NCBI GenBank assembly: GCA_002377985.1
Contig: DFQW01000002.1
Location: 1 to 10,404 of the forward strand
DNA: 10,404 bases
Direction: 5' to 3'
From: Halieaceae bacterium UBA3479
Lineage (GTDB): Bacteria > Pseudomonadota > Gammaproteobacteria > Pseudomonadales > Halieaceae
Shown here: in pieces, positions 1 to 9,173 of the stretch
How positions within the stretch are numbered: the first letter of the stretch is position 1
How the letters are laid out: every line of letters begins with the position of its first letter
Notes under the pieces: model-generated
What the model was told of the DNA's origin: nothing
Databases searched by the model: none
The model's input: the letters and a program-made list of their open reading frames with translations, nothing else
Made by a program: the position numbers and the translations under genes

Positions 1-2036
<2,036 letters not shown>

Positions 2037-3932
2037 CTAGCTACTGGCCAGCGTCTCCTGTATGAACCGCTGCACGTTGACCTCCAACTGGTCCAGCGGC
2101 ACCGCACCGGAACCCAGAACCACATCATGAAATTGACGCAGGTCGAAGCGATCCCCAAGGGCCTCCCGAGCCAGATCTCGCAACTCCACAATACGCAGCT
2201 TGCCAATCATGTAAGCGGTGGCCTGCCCTGGCATGGCAATATAGCGTTCAATGGCGCGTTCACAGTCGTATTCTGCGTTGGGCGTATTGGCAACCAAATA
2301 CGCCACCGCCTGCTCGCGGGTCCACTGCTTGTGGTGCAAACCCGTATCGACGACAAGGCGCGCTGCCCGCCACAACTCCATGGCCAACCGGCCAAAATTG
2401 GACCAAGGTTCCTGATAAAAACCCATTTCTCGCGCCAAATACTCAGAATAGAGGCCCCACCCCTCGGTATAGGCGGTAAAGCTCGTATGTCGCTGAAAAT
2501 CGGGGACATCACCAAGTTCAGCGGAGATCGCGCGCTGCAGATGATGGCCAGGCAAACCCTCATGAAACGCCAAGGCCTCAAGATCGGTGATTGGCATAGA
2601 GTTCATGTCATATAAATTGGCGTAATAAATGCCGGGGCGAGACCCATCCGGCGGGGGGCTCTGGTAAAAGGCTTTACCCGCAGAGCGCTCACGGTAGGGT
2701 TCAACGCGCTTTACCACCAGATCAGACTTTGGCAGCACCCCGAAATAGTCGGGCAAACGGGCTGACATGGCGTCAATGGCTTGTCTGGCCGCCTGCAAAT
2801 ATGCCTCTCGACCCGCATCATTATTCTCATAGCGCAAAGTGGTATCGCGACGCACACGATCGAGAAAATCTGTCAAATCTCCGGATTCTCCCAGCTCTGC
2901 CATGACAACACGCATCTCGTTGTGGAGACGCTCCACGTTCGCCAGACCCGTCTGATGAATTTCGTCCGCTGTGAGATCGGTGGTCGTAAAAACGCTGAGT
3001 CGATTTTGATAGAACGCGTCTCCGTCAGGAAAGCGCCAAACGCCGTCGGCAGAAACTGCCCGCTCCCCCTGTGCCTGAATCGCCGAAATCAGGGCGCGGT
3101 AGGCCGGGGCTACAGCATTCAACAAGGCCTCTCGGGCACGCTGTCTGAGCCCCGCTGATACATCGGAGGCCAGCGGCAACTGGTCGACCTTGGCGTTGAA
3201 ATCGCGCCAGATGACCGAGAGCTCTCCACTGTCATCAAAGGGCGCTCCAACGATGACATTGCCGGCAGCTTCCACGATTTTTGGAATCATCCAATCGACC
3301 AGAAACATACCCTTTTCGGCGCGAAGCTGTAGCTGCTCAATCACGCCCTCGAAGTAACTGGGCAGATTGTTCAATCTCGCCACATACGCCAGTGCATCCT
3401 CCTCTGAGGCGATGGTATGGACATTGATGAGCAGGCTCACGACGCTGGTATGGGGCCCGCGGTGCTGATGAATAATGTAGCGATGGTGTCGATAGGGCGC
3501 GCCGGCAAGTTCGCGCTCCACATCACGCCGATAAAGCTGATAGGAGAGCGACCGCTCCCGGGACAATTGAGTCGTATCAACGGTCTCGAGAAACGCGAGA
3601 CGCGCCTTCGCGATATCGAGCGATTCGAGTTGAAACGCCTCCGACACGTTATTCCATTTATCCTGGTAATCCCTCACACCAAGATAACTCGCGCTGGCAG
3701 GAGAACGCGCGAGGTCCTCTTGCCATGTGGCTACAAAAAAGTCCTCGAGGCGTTGCTGCTCCGCAGATACCGGAGAGACTGGCACGGGCTTTATCGCAGT
3801 CTGATCAACCTGACTGTCGCAAGAGATCAAGAAGACCAATAAAGCCAGACCAGTCGCCATGCGCACGCTTTTTGATCTGGAAAACTCCCGTGGGAAAAAG
3901 TGCTTGTGGGGGCTAAAAGCGGAAAAATTCAT
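2037..3932 (-). CDS. DUF885 family predicted metallohydrolase, probable lipoprotein
   Basis: A 631-residue protein of the DUF885 family (PF05960), which is thought to be zinc metallopeptidase-like but whose substrates are mostly unknown. Visible marks are the motif HEGLPGHHLQ at 457-466, in which H457, E458 and H463 are the likely metal and catalytic residues, the nearby YTEGW with E490 as a possible further ligand, and the conserved C-terminal VDTGLHHKQWT at about 528-538. The hydrophobic stretch ALLVFLISC ends in a lipobox-like LISC, so C38 is probably lipidated and the enzyme sits on the periplasmic side of a membrane. I chose the ATG at 3932 because AGGATGG lies at good spacing before it. 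It gives a long, basic lead of about 25 residues before the hydrophobic core. A GTG or ATG at 3866/3860 would give a more typical lipoprotein signal but has a poor ribosome site. A TTG extension to 3980 is also open. Confidence 0.9.
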   Translation of the reverse strand: MNFSAFSPHKHFFPREFSRSKSVRMATGLALLVFLISCDSQVDQTAIKPVPVSPVSAEQQRLEDFFVATWQEDLARSPASASYLGVRDYQDKWNNVSEAFQLESLDIAKARLAFLETVDTTQLSRERSLSYQLYRRDVERELAGAPYRHHRYIIHQHRGPHTSVVSLLINVHTIASEEDALAYVARLNNLPSYFEGVIEQLQLRAEKGMFLVDWMIPKIVEAAGNVIVGAPFDDSGELSVIWRDFNAKVDQLPLASDVSAGLRQRAREALLNAVAPAYRALISAIQAQGERAVSADGVWRFPDGDAFYQNRLSVFTTTDLTADEIHQTGLANVERLHNEMRVVMAELGESGDLTDFLDRVRRDTTLRYENNDAGREAYLQAARQAIDAMSARLPDYFGVLPKSDLVVKRVEPYRERSAGKAFYQSPPPDGSRPGIYYANLYDMNSMPITDLEALAFHEGLPGHHLQRAISAELGDVPDFQRHTSFTAYTEGWGLYSEYLAREMGFYQEPWSNFGRLAMELWRAARLVVDTGLHHKQWTREQAVAYLVANTPNAEYDCERAIERYIAMPGQATAYMIGKLRIVELRDLAREALGDRFDLRQFHDVVLGSGAVPLDQLEVNVQRFIQETLASS

Positions 3933-4077
3933 GGATTCCATCCTGACGAGCCCGGCCAATCTGCGGGCGGTATCGCCCAATTTTCGCAGAAGTCGCGCCA
4001 GTTGGCAGGGGGTTTTGGCGCCAAATCGGCCTCTGATTATGTGACAGCGATGGCTACTTTACTAACGGGTATCGCGG
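3933..4077 (-). promoter_or_regulatory. Upstream region of the DUF885 gene with palindromes
   Basis: A 145-nt gap after the single-domain VOC gene. It holds a perfect 12-bp palindrome TTTGGCGCCAAA at 4014-4025, a nearby imperfect one GCCA-GT-TGGC at 3997-4006, and a small hairpin GGGCG/CGCCC at 3965-3978. A possible -10 element CATAAT on the minus strand (4036-4041) would put the transcript start close to 4029, so the 12-bp palindrome would sit just inside the transcript as a repressor site might. The matching -35 is poor. This suggests the DUF885 gene may have its own regulated promoter rather than relying on the VOC cluster. Confidence 0.35.
4014..4025. repeat. 12-bp perfect palindrome, candidate operator
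   Basis: TTTGGCGCCAAA reads the same on both strands with no spacer. Its half-site TTGGC recurs at 4002-4006, and the complementary GCCAA occurs again near 3955-3959, so this short gap is enriched in one half-site. This is typical of a dimeric regulator site, but no regulator gene lies in the window and no known consensus is clearly matched. Confidence 0.35.
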
Positions 4078-4659
4078 TTACTTCTCTGCTTGATCATGCC
4101 TGCCATCGGCGAGCGCGCCGACTTCGTAGAGGAGAACCCTATGCCCTCCCGGACTGTTGATCATCGCCTCTCTAAATAAACGCCCCTCGGGTGTCGTGTC
4201 GGAAAAAATGTCGCTAACGACGCTGCCGAATGTCTTGGCACGAGCAAGCGTTTCGTTCAAATCTTCCACCTCTATTACCATCACCGCGACCGTCGGCTGC
4301 TTCACATCCGGCAACGGTGCCTCAGGGTGTTCGATTAAAAAGAGCCCCCTCGATTCGGTGCGGGTTGACAACAATGCACGCCGAATGGGTCGAGAAGTAT
4401 CGATGTTGAAAACCGGACCCAAGAACGGCTCACCGTTCGCAGGCAATGTCCCCTCAAAGTCCAGCGTAAAGCCCACAACCCCAGTGAAAAATGTGATCGA
4501 CTGGTCGAGGTCTGGCGTCATCAAAGAAATACGCTTGACGCGCGCAGTTTGCGCCGAGACGGAGGTTGCCAGCAGACAAGAGAGCAAGATGACACACCAC
4601 CCGCCGCCACAACGGCGGGCGAAACGCAGAGACGCAGAAGTGGTCAGTTCAGCCTTCAC
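4078..4659 (-). CDS. Exported single-domain VOC (glyoxalase/bleomycin-resistance fold) protein
   Basis: A 193-residue protein with one VOC module. The signal peptide covers residues 1-36: RR at 15-16, a hydrophobic core around WCVILLSCLLA, and a likely cut after SVSA. The module runs from RISLMTPDLDQSITFFTGVVGF (first strand and helix), through GLFLIEH and VAVMVIEVEDL, to a final strand HRVLLYEV. VOC proteins usually bind a metal through a His in strand 1 and a Glu in the last strand of each half. Here those positions are R43 and L177, so a classical metal site is unlikely. The stretch around N85 (NIDTSRPIR) resembles the second half of the neighbouring two-domain VOC protein. The start is GTG with a weak ribosome site; an in-frame stop lies just upstream and no better start is visible. 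The gene is the last of the VOC cluster, 136 nt after its neighbour, and no clear promoter is seen in that gap. The substrate is unknown. Confidence 0.88.
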   Translation of the reverse strand: MKAELTTSASLRFARRCGGGWCVILLSCLLATSVSAQTARVKRISLMTPDLDQSITFFTGVVGFTLDFEGTLPANGEPFLGPVFNIDTSRPIRRALLSTRTESRGLFLIEHPEAPLPDVKQPTVAVMVIEVEDLNETLARAKTFGSVVSDIFSDTTPEGRLFREAMINSPGGHRVLLYEVGALADGRHDQAEK

Positions 4660-4795
4660 CGCAGAACCGAACCCGCGGGACTATCGGTGTAATGCGAGTC
4701 AATGCAGCGCAACTTGAGAAATAGGCTGAGCTCCCGGGCTGCCATAGATATCTCGCAATCGGGCTCACAAGCAGGCGGTTTTACAGCCGGGTGCA

Positions 4796-5881
4796 TCACC
4801 GAGATACAGTCTCAAAGAACTGTATGATTGAACCGTCTGGCGTCTTCACAGAAAACATCCTCACTTCGCCGACCCCGCCCAGATCTGCCGTAGCCACATC
4901 GCGCCAGATGCTGCCGCCGCGCTCCAGTATCATCGCTTTCGCCGCTTCAATATTGGCCACCGGATATCGCACCGCGAGAATACCGAGATTGGGGGCCTCG
5001 CACTGATGCGAGTAATCAAAGCCATCAAGACCCATCACTTCGATCATTTCCATACGCCCAAATTCTCCCTCGACGGGATAAACGATACCGGCGCGGTACG
5101 GAATAGAGGTCGTTAGATTCAGCGGAATGCCGATGGGCGTGGGCGTCGGCGTTTTCGCAGTGTACGGCTTGCCTTTATAAAAAGTTTCAAACCCCAGAAC
5201 CTGCGTGAAGAAGTCGTGCGCCACATCACGATCTGCCACCATCTGCATCATGTTAAACGGCGCCGTCATCCGTTCAAACTCAGGTATAGCCTCTGGTAAA
5301 GGCGGGCTCAGCCGATCGTAAGTTTGCACTTGGACTCCATCGGGGCCGCGATAGATCACCACGCGAAGATCCGATTTGCCAAATTGCAGCGCGGTAATAG
5401 GCGTCTCGGTCCACCAACCCAGCCGTATCGCGTCGTCATAAATCGACTGCATGTCTTTAACGCGGATCATCATGCTGAAGTAACAGCCGGTATCCCAAGC
5501 CCGCGCGCCCGGGCGCATGGGAATTCGTTTGCCCGCATTTTCAAACCTGATCAGGCGCACGTGACCAAACTCGCCGCCCATCGGTGCTCGCAGCAACAGA
5601 TACTCGCCCGCTGCCTCTGGTGACAGCCCCCATGCCGCTATTATCGACGCCGAGAGCGCACCGCGCCCCAACTCCTCGTAGCCACCAATTTCCCTGAAAA
5701 AACGAGCCGTCACGTCCGGATCGGTAACGCTGATGACGGCTTCGCGCCAAGGCTGCTCCGTGATTGGCTGAGGGTTGGCTGCGGCGCCTCCGCTAAAACA
5801 AAGCATCGCCCACAACACTGCGGTCGCCGCGTTTACACACCCCCCCCAACGACGGTTTTCTCTCTCCTCTGCTCTTGTCAT
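4796..5881 (-). CDS. Exported two-domain VOC family protein
   Basis: A 361-residue protein with a signal peptide (about 1-35: basic start, hydrophobic TAVLWAMLCFSGG, likely cut after AAA) and two VOC modules at about 46-190 and 207-359. Each module opens with a strand-helix unit (VTDPDVTARFF and VADRDVAHDFF), and each ends in a PDG turn and strand (PDGVQVQTYD and PDGSIIQFFE). The positions where VOC enzymes carry metal ligands are changed in both halves: E48 and N210 replace the strand-1 His, and Q186 and Q354 replace the last-strand Glu. The protein may therefore bind a ligand without metal or use another site. The first module resembles that of the cytoplasmic VOC protein encoded at 8188-9165. 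The gene follows the MDR gene after 81 nt. Its start is ATG with a GAGAGG-type ribosome site. A run of eight G lies in the signal-peptide codons. Function and substrate are unknown; secretion is well supported. Confidence 0.9.
   Translation of the reverse strand: MTRAEERENRRWGGCVNAATAVLWAMLCFSGGAAANPQPITEQPWREAVISVTDPDVTARFFREIGGYEELGRGALSASIIAAWGLSPEAAGEYLLLRAPMGGEFGHVRLIRFENAGKRIPMRPGARAWDTGCYFSMMIRVKDMQSIYDDAIRLGWWTETPITALQFGKSDLRVVIYRGPDGVQVQTYDRLSPPLPEAIPEFERMTAPFNMMQMVADRDVAHDFFTQVLGFETFYKGKPYTAKTPTPTPIGIPLNLTTSIPYRAGIVYPVEGEFGRMEMIEVMGLDGFDYSHQCEAPNLGILAVRYPVANIEAAKAMILERGGSIWRDVATADLGGVGEVRMFSVKTPDGSIIQFFETVSR
5840..5847 (-). repeat. G8 homopolymer in signal-peptide codons of the exported VOC gene
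   Basis: Eight consecutive G on the coding strand encode part of WGGC at residues 12-15. The reading frame is intact in this sequence. Gain or loss of one base would stop production of the protein, so this could be a slippage site or a sequencing risk point. Confidence 0.6.
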
Positions 5882-5962
5882 CTTCTCGCCTCTCGCCGTT
5901 ATTGCCTCAGGACAAAAACTGTTTCTGATTCATTGACCATGACGCGCACACGCCACAGCAAT

Positions 5963-6937
5963 TTACAGTTCGTTCACCAGAATGACTTTGCCAAAGTGGC
6001 TTCTCTCATCCACCATCGCATGCGCTCGCACCAGTTCCTTCATAGGCATGATCGTATCCACCACGGGCACCAGCTCACCGCTTGCAAACATAGGCAAGGC
6101 TCGAGCCCTGAACGCCGGCATCGTCCGGGCCATAAATGCAGGGCTCGTTGAAATACTCATCGACAACAGTTGAATATTGAGAATGCCAATCCGCAGGTTA
6201 AAACTGATATCACGACCCCCGGTGCTGCCAAACATCACCACTCGACCATCCATACCCATAGCATCAATCAGCTCTGTCGCGGTCGCATCGCCAATGGTCA
6301 TAAGCCCAATGTCCATGCCTGCACCATCAGTCAACGCGCGAGCGCGCTCAGAAACTGATTCGCGGGTGTAGTTAACCACCGCATCACAACCCATCGCGGT
6401 GGCACGGTCCAGTTTGTCTTCCCGACTCGCGGTGCCCAGCGTCCAGCAACCCGCCTGCTTGGCTAGCGCCAGCGCCGCACTGCCCACGCTTCCCCCTACC
6501 GCCTCAACCAAAATACGCTCACCCGCGGTCATATTCCCTACCGTGTAGAGTGCGTGCCAGGCAGTTAAGAATCCCACGGGGATCGCAGCGCCTTGCGCAA
6601 GGCTCAGGTTGTCAGGAAGTCGCATCAGGTGTTCAGGATCGCAGTCCACCACCTCAGCATGGGCGCCCCTGACGCGACCAAACACCCGATCACCCGGCTT
6701 AAATTCCGCTACTTGCGCGCCCACCTCTTCAACGATGCCTGCAACCTCCATCCCCATGACAAAAGGAAGTTCCTGGCCGCTGTAGTCTCCGGCGCGCATT
6801 CGCGTTTCTGCAAAGTTAATGCCGCTGGCACCCACCCTGACGCGCACCGCGCCTGGCGGCAATGCGCCGAGATGGAGATCCTCCCAGACCATCACCTCTG
6901 GCCCACCAAATGCCTTCACGCGGTATCCTTTAGCCAT
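5963..6937 (-). CDS. Zinc-independent MDR family NADPH:quinone oxidoreductase-like protein
   Basis: A 324-residue medium-chain dehydrogenase/reductase. The N-terminal GroES-like domain (about 1-120) contains GINFAETRMRAGDY and the PGDRVFG motif. The Rossmann domain has the cofactor loop EAVGGSVGSAA at about 145-155 and a basic stretch SREDK after the second strand that fits NADPH. The structural-zinc cysteines and catalytic-zinc ligands of alcohol dehydrogenases are absent, which places it with quinone or enone reductases (QOR/zeta-crystallin type). Such enzymes reduce quinones or the double bond of alpha,beta-unsaturated carbonyls. Its ATG overlaps the end of the transporter gene by 8 nt (ATGGCTAA), with AGGAGA upstream, so the two are probably translationally coupled. 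It is likely cytoplasmic; I see no signal peptide. The exact substrate is unknown. Confidence 0.92.
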   Translation of the reverse strand: MAKGYRVKAFGGPEVMVWEDLHLGALPPGAVRVRVGASGINFAETRMRAGDYSGQELPFVMGMEVAGIVEEVGAQVAEFKPGDRVFGRVRGAHAEVVDCDPEHLMRLPDNLSLAQGAAIPVGFLTAWHALYTVGNMTAGERILVEAVGGSVGSAALALAKQAGCWTLGTASREDKLDRATAMGCDAVVNYTRESVSERARALTDGAGMDIGLMTIGDATATELIDAMGMDGRVVMFGSTGGRDISFNLRIGILNIQLLSMSISTSPAFMARTMPAFRARALPMFASGELVPVVDTIMPMKELVRAHAMVDERSHFGKVILVNEL

Positions 6938-8195
6938 GTCGGAGCGAGTTCTCCTTTTTCATCCGCTGTTCAATTTCCTCCACCTCGAGCCCGGACGGCA
7001 GCGAGTCCAGTGTCAGGTATAACAGTGCCGCCAGGGCCAGAGGTACGCCAACAACGACGGCGTAGCCCAGATGCCACCCCCACGCTTCAATCGCCAATGA
7101 AACGCTATAAGGTCCCGCCGCAGATCCCAGAGTCACTGCCAATGAACCGCAGCATGCCATCGCCAATGTCCGTATGCGGGTCGGGAATACTTCCGCCAAA
7201 TAAGCAAATTTGACTGCAGCGGATCCGTAAAAAAACATACTCATCAGTGCGTAAATCATTAGGATTTCGGAGAAAGTCTCGGGCACCCAAACCAGAATCT
7301 GGAACAGTAACGAACCCAACAATGTCCATAAGACTACGGTATTGCGCCGCGTCCAGACTCGCTCCCCAATCCAGGCCGCAAGCAGATATCCGATCACACC
7401 GATAGCATTACCAGCACCAATCAAAAGAGAAAAATTGAAGGCGTCCAGCTCCCTGACCTCGCGCAGAAAGCTGGGGAACAAAAAAATCGACGCGGCGTAA
7501 GCCCAAACGAAGAGGAACTGCGCAAAAAATAATGTGATGGCGCGCTCGCGGATACCCCGATCAAAAAGATCCGCCAGTCGCGCCGGTCGCTGTTCAACGC
7601 GAGCCTTGAGCGCTCGAGGCGGCTCGCGCAGGTAACGTCTAACGATCCACACCATGGGCAAACTAACCAGGCCGACCCAGAATAATTGTCTCCAGCCATA
7701 GTCAGCTAATAGCCACATTGACCATAGCGAAGCAAATGCCCAGCCGAGGGGATAGCCAATCTGCAAGATGCCCATCATCAAGCCGCGCAGTCGCGCGGGC
7801 GTCTCCTCTGTGACAATGGCGCCTGTGATGGGATAACTGACCCCCCCCACCGCGATACTGGTGCCTCTGAGTGCAGTGAGCGCGATCACACCGGGAGCAA
7901 TGCTGATAGCGGCGACCAGGATGGATGACCCAAGGAGCGAGAACTGAAACATCGGTATGCGACCCACCCGATCACCCAGCCACCCTAACGGCACCAACAG
8001 CAACCCGCCCATTAGGAAGGCAATCGACACAATCGACATTACCTCACTCAAACTGAGACCGAACTCGCTCCGAATCGCCGGTACGGCATAACCAAACAGC
8101 GCCAAATCCATCTGTGCAGTGGTGTAGGCAATCAAACAGATAATAAACGCGCGCAGCGGATATCCCTTTAGCGCGTTGGGGGGCGATTCAGTCAC
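6930..8195 (-). CDS. MFS transporter, 12 transmembrane segments
   Basis: A 421-residue inner-membrane permease of the major facilitator superfamily. I count twelve hydrophobic segments with a basic central loop near 185-220. Family motifs are GWLGDRVGR at 71-79 between segments 2 and 3, an acidic residue in segment 1 (AQMDLALFGYAVP), EETPARLRG at 130-138, and EVFPTRIR at 335-342. This pattern recalls aromatic-acid:H+ symporter and sugar-porter-like MFS groups, so uptake of an organic acid or aromatic compound driven by protons is a reasonable guess; export cannot be excluded. I chose the GTG at 8195 because it overlaps the upstream stop as GTGACTGA, mirroring the overlap at the gene's other end, and gives a normal short cytoplasmic start. 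An in-frame ATG at 8219 lies deeper in the upstream gene and has a poor ribosome site. A G8 run falls in segment 4. Confidence 0.93.
   Translation of the reverse strand: MTESPPNALKGYPLRAFIICLIAYTTAQMDLALFGYAVPAIRSEFGLSLSEVMSIVSIAFLMGGLLLVPLGWLGDRVGRIPMFQFSLLGSSILVAAISIAPGVIALTALRGTSIAVGGVSYPITGAIVTEETPARLRGLMMGILQIGYPLGWAFASLWSMWLLADYGWRQLFWVGLVSLPMVWIVRRYLREPPRALKARVEQRPARLADLFDRGIRERAITLFFAQFLFVWAYAASIFLFPSFLREVRELDAFNFSLLIGAGNAIGVIGYLLAAWIGERVWTRRNTVVLWTLLGSLLFQILVWVPETFSEILMIYALMSMFFYGSAAVKFAYLAEVFPTRIRTLAMACCGSLAVTLGSAAGPYSVSLAIEAWGWHLGYAVVVGVPLALAALLYLTLDSLPSGLEVEEIEQRMKKENSLRHG
7841..7848 (-). repeat. G8 homopolymer in the MFS gene
   Basis: Eight consecutive G on the coding strand encode the Gly-Gly of AVGGVSY in segment 4 (about residues 117-118). 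The frame is intact. This is the second G8 tract on the same strand of the cluster. Confidence 0.6.
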
Positions 8196-9165
8196 GCACC
8201 CACGTCCAACTGTAGCCATCAGGCGATAAGAACGTGCAAGCGACCTCTCCAAACTCGTTAATGCCTGAACGATACTCCGTCACCCCCGCTAGTGCCGACA
8301 GCTCAATCGTGTTGGTCCGATAACTGTATGCGGAGAGGCCGCGCTGACCGGGGCAACTCAGTGCGCGCAGGTCCGGCGCATCAAAATAAGGCGAGTAAAC
8401 CTGCAGCAGGCCTGTAGGACAGTTTGGGGCTCGCAACCGCTCCACACGAAAAAGCTGCCCAGCCTCCAGGCGCAAAGCTCTCTGAGTGGGAGGCTCGTCG
8501 CCTGAGTCGTGTGCCTCACCGTAAGGCGCAGATTCCAAACCGAATACGGTTTTATAAAACGACGTATCAAAGGCTCGACTCGGTTGCACAACATTGGCGT
8601 GACTCCCCTCACTATTTTTGTAGGGAGATGTGTGATCAATCGTGCCAAAACCGGGCCGCTCAAATCCTCCCCGCTGAATCATGGCTATGCGGCAGTCAGG
8701 ATCAAAATAGAGCGTCTCCCTGAGTCCAACAAAAGGGTTATCCCACGTAATATCAGGTGCAGGATGAGCCAAAGGAGCGGACACTAAATCAGACAGCCAT
8801 CTATCACTGAGATCCGTTCGATAGCCTGAGAGACTGTCCCGGAGTTCCAGTATGTCGGTGGTATACATACCCATCCAGCGGCTACCCGTGACCAGCGGCC
8901 GCTGCGCGCCCAGACCCTCACCCGCTAATTCGGACCAACATTGCAGGCGCACCAAACCTGTTTCATAGGCCTGGCAACCAGAGTGACGGAGACGAACGGA
9001 CTTGAGCTCAGCGTCATGCCCGTAGAGTGCCAAGGCTTCCGAAGCTCCCAATGAGCCCTCTTGATCCGCAACAAATCCCAGCTTCGCCCAAAAGCCGAGC
9101 AAGCGGTCTCGATCAGAGCTCTGCGTAGAAAATACAAACTCATGAAGCCCGCTGATTACGCCCAT
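8188..9165 (-). CDS. Cytoplasmic two-domain VOC family protein
   Basis: A 325-residue protein with two VOC-like modules (about 5-165 and 187-325) and no signal peptide. Strand-1 histidines are kept in both halves: H8 in LHEFVFS and H189 in SHANVVQ, each the expected distance from the following FW or FY helix and LGF or FGL turn. The last-strand Glu positions are not acidic (M162 and T321), so a full classical metal site is not evident. The first half resembles that of the exported VOC protein at 4796-5881: LYGHDAELKSVRLRHSG matches its AWGLSPEAAGEYLLLRAP in layout, followed by similar RL and CYF/GMY strands. The gene starts 8 nt after the MDR stop and its end overlaps the transporter start, so it is inside the operon. 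The ribosome site is weak, as expected for coupled translation. A lyase, isomerase, dioxygenase or binding role cannot be told apart here. Confidence 0.85.
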   Translation of the reverse strand: MGVISGLHEFVFSTQSSDRDRLLGFWAKLGFVADQEGSLGASEALALYGHDAELKSVRLRHSGCQAYETGLVRLQCWSELAGEGLGAQRPLVTGSRWMGMYTTDILELRDSLSGYRTDLSDRWLSDLVSAPLAHPAPDITWDNPFVGLRETLYFDPDCRIAMIQRGGFERPGFGTIDHTSPYKNSEGSHANVVQPSRAFDTSFYKTVFGLESAPYGEAHDSGDEPPTQRALRLEAGQLFRVERLRAPNCPTGLLQVYSPYFDAPDLRALSCPGQRGLSAYSYRTNTIELSALAGVTEYRSGINEFGEVACTFLSPDGYSWTWVRD

Positions 9166-9173
9166 GGGCAGGT

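Noticed and set aside
3965..3978. GGGCG/CGCCC hairpin as a terminator of the VOC cluster
   Set aside because: On the minus strand no T tract follows it; the AATTTT lies on the wrong side, downstream only for plus-strand transcription, where no gene ends.
4157..4717. Plus-strand 186-codon open frame across the single-domain VOC gene
   Set aside because: It is exactly antisense to a gene with a clear domain and signal peptide, has no family resemblance, and its composition looks like the shadow of the real gene.
4552..5881. Twin-arginine (Tat) signals in the exported VOC proteins
   Set aside because: Both have an RR pair, but the following residues (CGG and WGG) do not fit the S/T-RR-x-F-L-K pattern; Sec export is the simpler reading.
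6593..7213. Plus-strand 206-codon open frame across the MDR/MFS junction
   Set aside because: It crosses two well-supported minus-strand genes and their overlap; the translated text is low in recognisable protein features.
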